From: Burkholderiaceae bacterium
GTDB lineage: Bacteria > Pseudomonadota > Gammaproteobacteria > Burkholderiales > Burkholderiaceae_C
Direction: 5' to 3'
Length of the DNA: 64,000 bases
NCBI GenBank assembly: GCA_018780645.1
Contig: JADMJJ010000003.1
Coordinates: 1 to 64,000 of the forward strand
Shown: positions 46,675 to 57,652 of the stretch, piece by piece
How positions within the stretch are numbered: position 1 is the first letter of the stretch
Layout of the letters: the number at the start of each line of letters is the position of its first letter
Notes under the pieces: generated by a model
Databases searched by the model: none
Told to the model about the DNA's origin: nothing
The model's input: the letters and a program-made list of their open reading frames with translations, nothing else
Program-made: the position numbers and the translations under genes

Positions 46675-48216
46675 ATGAATTTGCGCGATCTCAAGATAGG
46701 TGCCCGTTTCGGGCTGGGCTTCGGCGTGATTCTGGCCTCGGCCAGCGCCATGCTGATCGGCGCCATGGTCAGCAATGCGAGCAGCCGCGGCGCCCTGCTG
46801 CAGACCTTGCAGGTCTCGGCAGCGCAGGAAGACCAGGCAGTGGCGATGCGTCACGCCCTGCTCAGCAGCGCCGTGGCGGTGCGCAATATGGGTTTGCAGA
46901 CCCAGGTCGAGGCTGTGCAGAAGGACGAGGCCGAGGCCAAGAAGGAGCGCAGCAACTACCTGTCCACCCGTACCAAGCTGGAAGCCACCGAGCTTGATGC
47001 CGACGAGCGCGCGGTCTTCAAGCGCCTGGGCGAAATCGACACCTTGATGGAAAAGCACTTCAAGGAAGCCGTCGACCTCGCGGCGCAGTTCAATACCGAG
47101 CAGGCCGGTGCCGTGATCACCGGCAAGATCGATCCCCTGCTGAACCAGGCCAATGCCGAGCTGGCCAAGTTCATCAAGATGCAGAAAGAACATACGGCCG
47201 AGGCCACCGAGCGGGCCAATGACAGCAACCGCACGACCGAACGCACTATCACGGCCGCCGGCATCCTGCTGCTGGCGCTGGCCGCGCTCACGGCATGGCG
47301 CCTGACGGTCAGCATCACCCGCCCGCTGCAGACGGCGGTCGATGCGGCGGCACGCGTCGCCAAGGGTGATCTGGCTTCAGCCATCGAGCTCAGCGGTCGC
47401 GACGAAGCCACGCTGCTGCTGAGCGCGCTGCGCGACATGCGCGACAGCCTGGCCCGCATGGTCAGCGAGGTGCGCATGGGTGCGAACGCCATCGATGGCG
47501 CCTCGACCGAGATCGCCCAGGGCAACTCGGACCTGTCCTCACGCACCGAGTCACAAGCCAGCGCGCTGGAGCAGACCGCCTCCAGCGTCGAGCACCTGAC
47601 CAGCACGGTCAAGCAGAACGCGCAGAACGCCGCCCATGCGCAGGAGCTGTCGCAGGGCGCGGCGCGCCGGGCCGAGCAGGGTCATGAGGTGGTGAGCAAG
47701 GTCATCGGCACGATGAGCGCCATCAATGACAACTCGCGCAAGATCGGCGATATCACTTCGGTCATCAACAGCATCGCCTTCCAGACCAATATCCTGGCAC
47801 TGAATGCTGCCGTCGAGGCGGCTCGCGCGGGTGAGCATGGCCGGGGCTTCGCGGTTGTCGCCTCCGAGGTGCGCACCCTGTCGCAGCGCACGACCCAGGC
47901 GGCCAAGGAGATCGAAACGCTGATCCGCTCTGCCGTGACGAGCACCCAGGCCGGCTCGGACATGGTGGACGAGGCCGGCCGCACGATGGGCGAGGTGATG
48001 CTTTCGGTACGCAAGGTGGCTGACATCATCAGCGAGATCAGTGCCGCCAGCCGAGAGCAGACCTCGGGTATCGAGGAGGTGAATCTGGCGATTGCCGACA
48101 TTGATCGCACCACCCAGCAGAATGCGGCGCTGGTAGAAGAGGCCGCAGCGGCAGCCGAGTCGCTGCGCGGGCAGACGCACCGACTGACCGCCCTGGTCAG
48201 CGCCTTTGAGGTCTGA
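46675..48216 (+). CDS. methyl-accepting chemotaxis protein
   Basis: A 513-aa chemoreceptor. It has TM1 at about 11-31, a small four-helix-bundle periplasmic domain (about 32-188), TM2 at about 189-210, HAMP (about 211-263) and the long signalling coiled coil (about 280-510). The hairpin tip reads [46 protein letters not shown] in the usual order. No pentapeptide tether for CheR is visible at the C-terminus. The ATG at 46675 ([12 protein letters not shown]) matches the common Burkholderiales start; an ATG three codons earlier is possible. The ligand is unknown; the upstream Cache protein may present one. Confidence 0.95.
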   Translation: MNLRDLKIGARFGLGFGVILASASAMLIGAMVSNASSRGALLQTLQVSAAQEDQAVAMRHALLSSAVAVRNMGLQTQVEAVQKDEAEAKKERSNYLSTRTKLEATELDADERAVFKRLGEIDTLMEKHFKEAVDLAAQFNTEQAGAVITGKIDPLLNQANAELAKFIKMQKEHTAEATERANDSNRTTERTITAAGILLLALAALTAWRLTVSITRPLQTAVDAAARVAKGDLASAIELSGRDEATLLLSALRDMRDSLARMVSEVRMGANAIDGASTEIAQGNSDLSSRTESQASALEQTASSVEHLTSTVKQNAQNAAHAQELSQGAARRAEQGHEVVSKVIGTMSAINDNSRKIGDITSVINSIAFQTNILALNAAVEAARAGEHGRGFAVVASEVRTLSQRTTQAAKEIETLIRSAVTSTQAGSDMVDEAGRTMGEVMLSVRKVADIISEISAASREQTSGIEEVNLAIADIDRTTQQNAALVEEAAAAAESLRGQTHRLTALVSAFEV

Positions 48217-48258
48217 TTCAGCAGGCGTGGTGCATGGCATGGTTACCATCGCCGCACC

Positions 48259-49143
48259 ATGCGTCTTGATCCCTTCTCGCTGAAACTGTTCGTCAGCGTT
48301 GTCGAACGCGGCTCGATCGCCGCGGCCGCCGCGCAAGACCATATCGCGCCGGCAGCAGTCAGCAAGCGCCTCAGCGAGCTGGAGATCCAGCTGCGCACGC
48401 CGCTGCTGACGCGCACCAACAAGGGTGTGCAGCCCACGCCGGCCGGCACGGCCCTGCTGCAGATGGCGCGACAGCTGCTGCTGAGCCTGGACGACATCGC
48501 CGTGCAGATGCGCGAATGGTCGGGCGGCACCCGCGGCCAGGTGCGCATCTTTGCGAACATTTCGGCCATCACCCAGTTCCTGCCGCAGGAGATCGCGGCC
48601 TTTCTGAAGCGCTATCCGCAGGTCGATGTGCATTTGCAGGAGCGCATCAGCACCGCCGTCGTCAAGGCGCTGCAGGAGAACGAGGCAGATGTCGGCATTT
48701 GCACGGCCAGCACGCCGGCGCTGGGGCTGGAGGTGTTTCCGTACCACGAGGACGAGCTGGTGCTGATCGTTCCGCGCGGCCACGCGCTGGCACGCAAGCG
48801 CTCGGTCGCCCTGATCGAGACGCTGGACCATGACTTCGTCGGCCTGCACACCGGCAGCGCGATCAATCTGGCCTTGGCCCGCGCCTCGCTGGCGGCTGAA
48901 CGCAATGTGCGCATGCGCATCCAGGTCACCAGCTATGACGCGCTGGCCCGGATGGTCGAGGCCGGCCTGGGCATAGGCGTGATGCCGCGCGCGGTGGCCA
49001 TGCCGCTGGCCAAATCGCTGGGCGTCAAGGTCGTGACCCTGACCGATGCCTGGGCCACACGCCAGCTGTGCCTGTGCGTGCGTTCGTATGAGGCACTGCC
49101 GGTGGCGGCGAAGCTGCTGGTGGACAGTCTGCGCGCCAGCTAG
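48259..49143 (+). CDS. LysR-family transcriptional regulator
   Basis: A 294-aa protein with an N-terminal helix-turn-helix (LKLFVSVVERGSIAAAAAQDHIAPAAVSKRLSELE) and a periplasmic-binding-protein-like effector domain (about 90-290). It begins 43 nt after the chemoreceptor stop and runs in the same direction as the CoA-transferase / lyase / Bug genes that follow, so it is not the usual divergent layout. It probably controls that catabolic unit; this is inference from position. Confidence 0.93.
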   Translation: MRLDPFSLKLFVSVVERGSIAAAAAQDHIAPAAVSKRLSELEIQLRTPLLTRTNKGVQPTPAGTALLQMARQLLLSLDDIAVQMREWSGGTRGQVRIFANISAITQFLPQEIAAFLKRYPQVDVHLQERISTAVVKALQENEADVGICTASTPALGLEVFPYHEDELVLIVPRGHALARKRSVALIETLDHDFVGLHTGSAINLALARASLAAERNVRMRIQVTSYDALARMVEAGLGIGVMPRAVAMPLAKSLGVKVVTLTDAWATRQLCLCVRSYEALPVAAKLLVDSLRAS

Positions 49144-49252
49144 GGCCATCGGGTCTGCCATCGCGATCCGCGATGGCGGCCTCGCCAGACACCGGTTTAC
49201 GGCACCCGGGGCCGCGCGCATCATGCGTCGCATCGCCACCGCAGAGCCGCCC

Positions 49253-50464
49253 ATGAACTCCCCCTCCCTGCTTCCCCCCGGCGCCCTCCAGGGCCTGCGC
49301 GTGATCGAGATGGGCCAGCTGATCGCCGGACCGTTCGCCGGCAAGACACTGGGAGACTTCGGCGCCGACGTGGTCAAGATCGAGGCGCCCGGCGCCGGCG
49401 ACCCGCTGCGCAACTGGCGGCTGCTGAAGAACGGCACCTCGGTCTGGTGGCAGGTGTCGTCGCGCAACAAGCGTTCGCTGGCGCTGGACCTGCGCACCAC
49501 CGAGGGCCAGGACATCGCCCGCCAGCTGATCGCCGAAGCCGATGTGCTGATCGAGAACTTCCGCCCCGGCACCCTGGAAGCCTGGGGCATGGGCTGGGAG
49601 CAATTGAGTGCGCTGAACCCCGGCCTGGTGATGCTGCGCATCTCCGGCTACGGCCAGACCGGCCCCTACCGCGACCTGCCCGGCTTTGGCGCCATCGGCG
49701 AGGCGATGGGCGGCCTGCGCCATCTGACCGGCGAGCCGGGCCGCGTGCCCGTGCGCGTGGGCGTGTCGATCGGTGACACGCTGGCCGCCCTGCATGGCGT
49801 GATCGGCGTGCTGACCGCCCTGTACCATCGCAAGGTCAACGGCGGCCAGGGCCAAGTCATCGACGTGGCGCTGCACGAGGCCGTGTTCAATGTGATGGAG
49901 AGCCTGATCCCGGAGTACAGCGCCTTCGGTTCGGTACGCGAGGCGGCCGGCTCGGCACTGCCCGGCATTGCGCCATCGAACGCCTACAAATGCAGCGACG
50001 GCTATGTGCTGATCGCCGGCAATGGCGACAGCATCTTCAAGCGGCTGATGGAATCGATTGGCCGCACGGACCTGGGCAATGCCCCCGACCTGGCCAACAA
50101 CGCCGGCCGCGTCGCCCGTGTGGCGGAGATCGATGCGGCCATCGAGCAGTGGTCGCTGACCCGCACCGTCGATAAGGTGCTGGCCCTGCTGGGCGCGGCA
50201 AGCGTGCCCGCCGGCAAGGTCTACACCGCCAAGGACATCCATGAGGACCCGCACTACCGCGCCCGCGACATGATCGTGCCGCAGCTGACCCGCGACGGCT
50301 ACACCGTGGACGTGCCCGGCGTCGTGCCCAAGCTTTCGGCCACGCCGGGCAGCCTGCGCACCTCGGCGCCGCACCTGGGCGATGACAGCGATGCGGTGCT
50401 GCGGGAGATGGGCCTCACGGCCGAGCAGATCGCGCTGCTGCGCAGCAAGGGAGTGGTGGCATGA
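49253..50464 (+). CDS. CaiB/BaiF (class III) CoA-transferase
   Basis: A 403-aa protein with the family start GLRVIEMGQLIAGPFAGKTLGDFGADVVKIEAPG and the catalytic-region motif NFRPGTLEAWGMG. IRISGYGQTGPYRD-like LRISGYGQTGPYRDLPGFGAIGEAMGG is also typical. It moves CoA between carboxylic acids, often from succinyl-CoA. Its stop overlaps the start of the lyase gene (ATGA), so the acyl-CoA it makes is likely the lyase substrate. The ATG at 49253 gives the usual N-terminus; one at 49223 is also in frame. Confidence 0.94.
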   Translation: MNSPSLLPPGALQGLRVIEMGQLIAGPFAGKTLGDFGADVVKIEAPGAGDPLRNWRLLKNGTSVWWQVSSRNKRSLALDLRTTEGQDIARQLIAEADVLIENFRPGTLEAWGMGWEQLSALNPGLVMLRISGYGQTGPYRDLPGFGAIGEAMGGLRHLTGEPGRVPVRVGVSIGDTLAALHGVIGVLTALYHRKVNGGQGQVIDVALHEAVFNVMESLIPEYSAFGSVREAAGSALPGIAPSNAYKCSDGYVLIAGNGDSIFKRLMESIGRTDLGNAPDLANNAGRVARVAEIDAAIEQWSLTRTVDKVLALLGAASVPAGKVYTAKDIHEDPHYRARDMIVPQLTRDGYTVDVPGVVPKLSATPGSLRTSAPHLGDDSDAVLREMGLTAEQIALLRSKGVVA

Positions 50465-51444
50465 GTACCTCGATCTGGAACGGTCAGGGCCAGCGGATTT
50501 ACATGCAGGAGGTCGGCACGCGCGACGGCCTGCAGGTCGAACAGCAATTCGTGCCGACCGCGGACAAGATCGCGCTGGTCAACGCGCTGTCGGAGGCAGG
50601 CATGGCCAAGATCGAGGTCAGCGCATTCGTCTCGCCGCAAGCGATACCGGCGCTGCGCGATGCCGAGATCGTGATGCGCGAGATCACGCGCAAGCCGGGT
50701 GTCGTCTACACCGCCCTGGTGCCAAATGTGCGCGGAGCCGAACGCGCCATCGACGCGAAGACCGACGAGCTGAACCTGGTGATGTCGGCCAGCGAAACGC
50801 ACAACCTGGCCAATCTGCGCATGACGCGCGCGCAGTCATTCGCAGGCCTGGCGCAGGTGGCGGCTCTGGCCAAGGCGGCGGGGCTGAAGGTCAATATCTC
50901 GCTGTCCTGCTGCTTCGGCTGCCCGATGGAGGGCGATGTGCCCGAGACCACCGTGCTGGCCTGGGCGCAGCGCTTCGTCGAGGACCTGGGCGCCGACGGC
51001 GTGACCCTGTGCGACACCACCGGCATGGCCTACCCCGGCCAGGTGGCGGCGCTGACCCAGGCCTTCCGCACGCGCTGGCCCGGCACCGAATTGACGCTGC
51101 ATTTCCACAACACGCGTGGCATGGGCCTGGCCAATGTGATCGGCGCCATCGACGCCGGCGCCGACCGTTTCGATGCCTCGCTGGGCGGCATCGGCGGCTG
51201 TCCCTACGCGCCGGGCGCCACCGGCAATGTCTGCAGCGAGGAGATCGTCCACGCGCTGGCGCTGATGGGCTATGACACCGGCGTCGACCTGCCACGGCTG
51301 ATCGCGGCCGCACAAACCCTGCCGGGCCTGATCGGCCACGACATCCCGAGCCAGATCGTCAAGGCCGGCCGTCGGCTGGACCTGCACCACGTGCCGGCCG
51401 ACTTCGACGCCATCCGCGAGCGGGCACTGGCCCGCGCCTCCTGA
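50461..51444 (+). CDS. hydroxymethylglutaryl-CoA lyase-type enzyme
   Basis: A 327-aa DRE-TIM-barrel lyase. The active-site start is QEVGTRDGLQVEQQFVPT, followed by SASETHN, SLSCCFGCPMEGD and the metal-binding LHFHNTRGMGLANV. The conserved GGCPYAPGATGNVCSEE loop holds the catalytic cysteine. Family members split HMG-CoA to acetyl-CoA and acetoacetate; related enzymes act on other 3-hydroxyacyl-CoAs. The tight coupling to a CoA-transferase rather than to leucine-degradation genes suggests use on an imported acid. Confidence 0.94.
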   Translation: MSTSIWNGQGQRIYMQEVGTRDGLQVEQQFVPTADKIALVNALSEAGMAKIEVSAFVSPQAIPALRDAEIVMREITRKPGVVYTALVPNVRGAERAIDAKTDELNLVMSASETHNLANLRMTRAQSFAGLAQVAALAKAAGLKVNISLSCCFGCPMEGDVPETTVLAWAQRFVEDLGADGVTLCDTTGMAYPGQVAALTQAFRTRWPGTELTLHFHNTRGMGLANVIGAIDAGADRFDASLGGIGGCPYAPGATGNVCSEEIVHALALMGYDTGVDLPRLIAAAQTLPGLIGHDIPSQIVKAGRRLDLHHVPADFDAIRERALARAS

Positions 51445-51470
51445 TTCACCCATCCCCCACCGAGCCCGCC

Positions 51471-52451
51471 ATGAAACAACTCTCAAGCAAGCTGAACACC
51501 CTGGTGCTGATCGCCGCCGCCCTGGGCGCATCGACTGCCCAGTCGCAGACCAACTACCCGACCAAGACCATCACCCTGATCGTACCCACCGCACCCGGCG
51601 GCACGACCGACATCGCCGCGCGCATGCTGGCCGAGCCGCTGGGCAAGGCGCTGGGCCAGACCATCGTTGTCGACAACCGCGGCGGCGCCAGTGGCGGCAT
51701 CGCGGCGGTGGCGGTGAAGCGCGCCGACCCTGACGGCCACACCCTGCTGATGCAGTACTCCGGCTACCACGTCATCACCCCTGCTGTCAGCAAGCAGGCA
51801 CCTCAGTGGGAGGCCAAGGACCTGCAGGCGGTGGCCAATGTGCTGTCGGCGCCGCAGGTCATCGTCGCCCGCGCCGGCCTGCCAATCAAGACCATGGCCG
51901 AGCTGATCTCCTATGCCAAGGCCAACCCCGGCAAGCTGACCTATGCCTCGTCGGGCAATGGCTCGCTGCAGCACGTGACCGGCGCGATGATCGAGCAGCA
52001 GGCCGGCATCCAGATGACGCACATCCCCTACAAGGGCACGGGTCCGGCGCTGCAGGACCTGCTGGGCAACCAGGTGGACGTGACCTTCGGCACGCCGCCG
52101 CCCTATATGCAGCACATCCATAGCGGCAAGCTGCGCGCGCTGGCCGTGACCGGCAAGACCCGGTTGGGCAGCCTGCCCGATGTGCCCACCGCCGCCGAGG
52201 CCGGCATGCCCAAACTGGACGCCACCTCCTGGTTCGCCGTGTTCGCCCCTGCCGCCACACCGAAGCCGGTGATCGACAAGCTCAGCGCCGAAATCGCCAA
52301 GCTGATGGCCACGCCGGCCTTCAAGCAGAAAGCCGCCGAGCAAGGCGCCGCCGCCGACTACATGAGCCCGCTGCAGCTGAGCGATTTCAGCAAGGCCGAG
52401 CTGACACGCTGGGCGCAGGTGGTGAAGGCCTCGAAGATCGAGGCGGATTGA
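51471..52451 (+). CDS. Bug-family (TctC) periplasmic solute-binding protein
   Basis: A 326-aa protein with a signal peptide (MKQLSSKLNTLVLIAAALGASTAQSQ). It has the Bug pattern YPTKTITLIVPTAPGGTTDIAARMLAEPL, VVDNRGGASGGIAA, and HIPYKGTGPALQDLLGNQVD. Bug proteins bind carboxylates or amides and are much expanded in Burkholderiales. No tctA/tctB membrane genes adjoin. It starts 26 nt after the lyase gene and is likely the uptake or sensing part of the same unit. Confidence 0.95.
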   Translation: MKQLSSKLNTLVLIAAALGASTAQSQTNYPTKTITLIVPTAPGGTTDIAARMLAEPLGKALGQTIVVDNRGGASGGIAAVAVKRADPDGHTLLMQYSGYHVITPAVSKQAPQWEAKDLQAVANVLSAPQVIVARAGLPIKTMAELISYAKANPGKLTYASSGNGSLQHVTGAMIEQQAGIQMTHIPYKGTGPALQDLLGNQVDVTFGTPPPYMQHIHSGKLRALAVTGKTRLGSLPDVPTAAEAGMPKLDATSWFAVFAPAATPKPVIDKLSAEIAKLMATPAFKQKAAEQGAAADYMSPLQLSDFSKAELTRWAQVVKASKIEAD

Positions 52452-52683
52452 GCGCGGGCCAGGGGCGGGCGCGGCAAAGCCTGCCTTGGCCCTCCTGGGT
52501 GCCCCGGGGGTGCTGCGGAGATGCACGGGCCCCTACAGCTGTCGAGGCAAATCCTGACACGCTGACAGGGCCGAGTCCGCTGGCGCGGGCGTGGCACCGG
52601 CCGCATCGTGGTTCACTTCGCTGGCGTCGGCCGGGACCGAAGTCCCGCGTCCCCAGTCATCCCCACTCAACCAGGCACATTCC

Positions 52684-53361
52684 ATGAAGATCCTGATGGT
52701 TCTTACCTCGCACGACCAGCTCGGCAACACCGGCCACAAGACCGGCTTCTGGCTGGAGGAGTTTGCCGCACCCTATTACGTGTTCAAGGATGCCGGCGCC
52801 GCCGTCACCCTGGCCTCGCCGCTGGGCGGCCAGCCGCCACTCGATCCGAAGAGCGATGACCCGAGCGCACAGACCGAGGCGACGAAACGCTTTCGTGCCG
52901 ACGCTTCGGCCACCGCGCTGCTTGCCCAGACCGCCAAGCTAGCCGACATGAAGGCCGACGACTTTGACGCCCTGTTCTACCCCGGCGGCCACGGCCCGCT
53001 GTGGGATCTGGCCGAAGACCCTCATTCGATCGCCTTGATCGAAGCCATGGCCCGCGCCGGCAAGCCCGTGTCCGCGGTGTGCCATGCGCCCGGAGTGCTT
53101 CGTCATGCCAGGAACGCTGACGGCACGCCGCTGGTCAGCGGCCGCAAGGTCACCGGCTTCACCAACAGCGAGGAGGCGGCGGTACAGCTGACCGACGTCG
53201 TGCCCTTTCTGGTCGAGGACATGCTCAAGGCCAATGGGGGCATCTACAGCAAGGGTGCTGACTGGCAGCCCTATGTGCTGACCGATGGCCGGCTGGTCAC
53301 TGGCCAGAATCCGGCATCGTCCGAACAGGCAGCAACGTCGGTATTGGCCTTGCTGCGCTGA
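52684..53361 (+). CDS. DJ-1/PfpI family protein (type 1 glutamine amidotransferase-like)
   Basis: A 225-aa protein of the Hsp31-like group: MKILMVLTSHDQLGNTGHKTGFWLEEFAAPYYVF, then DFDALFYPGGHGPLWDLAED. The nucleophile elbow AVCHAPGVL carries the conserved cysteine, with a preceding glutamate (WLEE). Members act as glyoxalase III or deglycase-type enzymes. The 232 nt upstream contain only weak hairpins and no gene. It converges with the M20 hydrolase gene (16 nt between stops). Confidence 0.93.
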   Translation: MKILMVLTSHDQLGNTGHKTGFWLEEFAAPYYVFKDAGAAVTLASPLGGQPPLDPKSDDPSAQTEATKRFRADASATALLAQTAKLADMKADDFDALFYPGGHGPLWDLAEDPHSIALIEAMARAGKPVSAVCHAPGVLRHARNADGTPLVSGRKVTGFTNSEEAAVQLTDVVPFLVEDMLKANGGIYSKGADWQPYVLTDGRLVTGQNPASSEQAATSVLALLR

Positions 53362-53377
53362 GGTGCAAGCAGGGCGG

Positions 53378-54643
53378 TCAGCCGGCGATCCCGGCCCGCT
53401 CCAGCATGGCGTGGAGCAGCACATTGCATCCGGCGGTGATGTGCTCCGGCTTCGCGTCCTCGATCTCGTTATGGCTGATGCCGTCCTTGCAGGGGATGAA
53501 GATCATGCCGGCGGGTGCGAGCTTGGCCATGTAGACCGCGTCATGCCCGGCGCCTGAGACGGCCGGCATGTTCGAGTAGCCCAGCTTCTTCGCTGCGCGA
53601 GCCACGGCGTCCACACAGTCCGGGTGGAACGGCTGGGCTGGGTAATGCGACACCAGCTCAATCGTGATCGGCAGACCCGACTCGGCGCTGATGCGCGCCG
53701 CAGTAGAACGGATGTCGGCATCCATCGCCTCGACCAGTTCGTCGGTGTTGTTGCGCAGGTCGATGCTGAACTTGACCTGGCCGGGGATCACGTTGCGGCT
53801 GTTCGGATGGACGTGGACCATGCCCACCGTGCCGCGGCCATGGGGCGGGTGCCGGTGGGCGACAGCCACCACTTCCTGCATCAGCTTGGCAGCCACTTGA
53901 AGCGCGTCCTTGCGCAGGGCCATGGGAGTAGGCCCAGCATGGGCCTCCATGCCGGTGACGACGCAGTCATACCACTTGATGCCCAGCACGGCGTTGACGA
54001 CACCTATCGTCACGTCATGGTCTTCCAGCACCGGCCCCTGCTCGATGTGCGTCTCGAAGTAGCTGCCAATCGGATGGGCACCGGGCTCCTCCGTGCCGAT
54101 ATAGCCGATGCGCTCCAACTCGCCCTGCACCGTCAGGCCTTCGGTGTCCTTGGCGGCGTAGGCCTTCTCCAGCGTGAAGGCCTTGGCGAACACGCCGGAG
54201 CCCATCATCACCGGCACAAAGCGCGAGCCCTCTTCGTTGGTCCAGAAGGCGACCTCGATCGGTGCCTCGGTTTCGATGCCATGGTCGTTGAGGGTGCGCA
54301 CCACCTCCAGGCCGGCCAGCACGCCGTAGTTGCCGTCGAACTTGCCGCCGGTGGGCTGGGTGTCGATGTGGCTGCCGGTCATCACCGGGGGCAGGCTGTT
54401 GTTGCGACCGGCGCGCCGCATGAAGCCGTTGCCTATCTTGTCGATGGTGACGGTCATGCCGGCGGCCTTGGCCCAGCCCAGCACCAGGTCGCGGCCCTGG
54501 CGGTCGAGGTCGGTCAGCGCGAGGCGGCAGACGCCGCCCTTCTTCGTTGCGCCGATCTGCGCCAGTTCCATCAGCGCGGCCCACAGGCGGTCGCCGTTGA
54601 TGCGCAGGCTATCGATATTCGTTTGAATGGTGGTCATGTCCAT
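53378..54643 (-). CDS. M20-family Zn-dependent amidohydrolase, probable beta-ureidopropionase
   Basis: A 421-aa protein of the N-carbamoyl-amino-acid hydrolase / allantoate amidohydrolase group. Metal-binding motifs include MTGSHIDTQPTGGKFDGNYG, FWTNEEGSRFVP and FETHIEQGPVLE; the late histidine is in SGAGHDAVYMA. The reaction expected here is N-carbamoyl-beta-alanine to beta-alanine, CO2 and ammonia, because the gene follows hydA by 15 nt at the end of a pyrimidine operon. Alternative substrates are N-carbamoyl-amino acids from hydantoins. A second ATG two codons in is possible. Confidence 0.92.
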   Translation of the reverse strand: MDMTTIQTNIDSLRINGDRLWAALMELAQIGATKKGGVCRLALTDLDRQGRDLVLGWAKAAGMTVTIDKIGNGFMRRAGRNNSLPPVMTGSHIDTQPTGGKFDGNYGVLAGLEVVRTLNDHGIETEAPIEVAFWTNEEGSRFVPVMMGSGVFAKAFTLEKAYAAKDTEGLTVQGELERIGYIGTEEPGAHPIGSYFETHIEQGPVLEDHDVTIGVVNAVLGIKWYDCVVTGMEAHAGPTPMALRKDALQVAAKLMQEVVAVAHRHPPHGRGTVGMVHVHPNSRNVIPGQVKFSIDLRNNTDELVEAMDADIRSTAARISAESGLPITIELVSHYPAQPFHPDCVDAVARAAKKLGYSNMPAVSGAGHDAVYMAKLAPAGMIFIPCKDGISHNEIEDAKPEHITAGCNVLLHAMLERAGIAG

Positions 54644-54658
54644 GATGTTCTCGAAGTC

Positions 54659-56113
<1,455 letters not shown>

Positions 56114-56122
56114 TCAATGCTC

Positions 56123-56165
56123 CCCGGATTGCATCCGGGCTACCGTAGCCCGGATGCAATCCGGG
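56123..56165. repeat. REP pair 3, inside the pyrimidine operon
   Basis: An inverted element at 56123-56143 and a direct element at 56145-56165, one nt apart. Here the GTAG ends face each other at the centre, the opposite of pairs 1, 2 and 4. The pair lies 18 nt upstream of the hydA start and 17 nt past the NCS1 transporter stop, so it is transcribed within the operon. Confidence 0.85.
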
Positions 56166-56182
56166 GCCACCACACACCAACC

Positions 56183-57619
56183 TTAGCGCTTCTTCGCCGT
56201 CAGGTAGTAATAGACCCCGGCGACGAACAGGCTGAAGAACCAGCCGAAGTCGAACAGGCTGACCAGCACCGGCGGCACGGACTCCTTGGGCAGCAGGCCC
56301 GACACCACCAGATAGCCCGGCAGGCAGGGCAGCACGCCCAGCGCAAAGGCCACCAGCGCATGGACATTCCAGCCACCGCTGTACTCATACTCGCCGCCGC
56401 GGCGGTACAGGTCATCGACCTTCAGCTCGCCCTTGCGAACGAAGTAGTAGTCCACCAGCAGGATGCCGGCAATCGCGCCCAGCAGGGTGCCGTAGCCGCC
56501 GAGCCAGGTGAACAGATAGCCGCCCGAGGTGGCCAGCAGCTTCCAGGGCATGAACAGCAGGCCGATGGTGGCAGCAATGAAACCACCGGTGCGAAAGCTC
56601 ACCCGGCTAGGCGCCAGCTGGCTGAAGTCATACGAGGGCGAGACCAGATTGGCCGCCACATTGGTGGTCAGGTTGGCCAGCAAGATCACCAGCAGGCCGA
56701 GACCCGAGGCGAAGGTGCCCATCTGAGTCAGCAGGCCGTCGGGGAAGAGCTGTGCCTTGCCGTACAGGATCGCCGAGGCCGAGAAGCCGATCACGCCGAC
56801 CATGGAGAACAGGGCCATCGGAATAGGCAGGCCTATCGCCTGGCCCAGGGTCTGATCCTTCTGCGACTTGGCAAAGCGGGTGAAGTCGGGGATGTTCAGC
56901 GCCAGCGTGGCCCAGAAGCCGACCAGGCCGGTCAGCGCCGCCCAGGTCTTGGGCCCGCCCTCCACCACCTTGGCCGGCAGATTGAACAGCTGGCCCGACG
57001 GCACCTTGATCATCAGATAGATCACCAGCGCGGCCGAGGCGGCAATCATCAGCGGCGCGGCCACCACCTCAAGCTTGCGTATCGACTCGGGCCCATGCCA
57101 GATGAAGTACAGATGCATCGCCCAGAAGGCAAGGAAGCAGAGGAACTGCGAGGTCGAGATCGTCTCGCCCGGGCCCGGCCCGGCCAGACTCATGCCAATC
57201 ACATTGAGGAAGCCATGCAGGGCCAGCGCCCCGAAGTAGCAGTTGATCGAGAACCAGCCGCAGGCCACCAGGCCGCGCAACACGGCCGGCAGATTCGAGC
57301 CTTTCACGCCGAACGAGGCCCGCGCGAGGATGGGGAACGGAATACCGTGGCGCGGCCCGACGCGGCCGATCAGCACCATCGGTATCAGCACGATGCAGTT
57401 GGCCAGCAGCACCAGCCAGACGGCCATCTGCCAGCTGAAGCCCTGGTCCAGCATCGAGCTGGCCATGGTGTAGGTGGGCACGCAGACGACCATGCCCACC
57501 CACAGCGCGGCGAAGTCCTTCCAGGTCCAGGTGCGATGGGCGGCCGGCGTGGGCTGCAAGTCCTCGTTGCTGAGCGCGGCGTCGGCCGGTGCGGATCGAA
57601 TCGCTTGGGTATTGCTCAT
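56183..57619 (-). CDS. NCS1 family nucleobase:cation symporter
   Basis: A 478-aa membrane transporter with about twelve helices. The NCS1 signature region is RHGIPFPILARASFGVKGSNLPAVLRGLVACGWFSINCYFGA. TM and loop order (cytoplasmic TWTWKDFAALWVGM start) matches the uracil/cytosine/allantoin/hydantoin carriers such as CodB, PucI and Mhp1. A strong ribosome site (AGGAG) precedes the ATG. Position between codA and hydA suggests uracil, cytosine or dihydropyrimidine uptake. Confidence 0.94.
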   Translation of the reverse strand: MSNTQAIRSAPADAALSNEDLQPTPAAHRTWTWKDFAALWVGMVVCVPTYTMASSMLDQGFSWQMAVWLVLLANCIVLIPMVLIGRVGPRHGIPFPILARASFGVKGSNLPAVLRGLVACGWFSINCYFGALALHGFLNVIGMSLAGPGPGETISTSQFLCFLAFWAMHLYFIWHGPESIRKLEVVAAPLMIAASAALVIYLMIKVPSGQLFNLPAKVVEGGPKTWAALTGLVGFWATLALNIPDFTRFAKSQKDQTLGQAIGLPIPMALFSMVGVIGFSASAILYGKAQLFPDGLLTQMGTFASGLGLLVILLANLTTNVAANLVSPSYDFSQLAPSRVSFRTGGFIAATIGLLFMPWKLLATSGGYLFTWLGGYGTLLGAIAGILLVDYYFVRKGELKVDDLYRRGGEYEYSGGWNVHALVAFALGVLPCLPGYLVVSGLLPKESVPPVLVSLFDFGWFFSLFVAGVYYYLTAKKR

Positions 57620-57652
57620 GGGCTCTCCTGTTGATCTTGTGGTGTTGGACTT

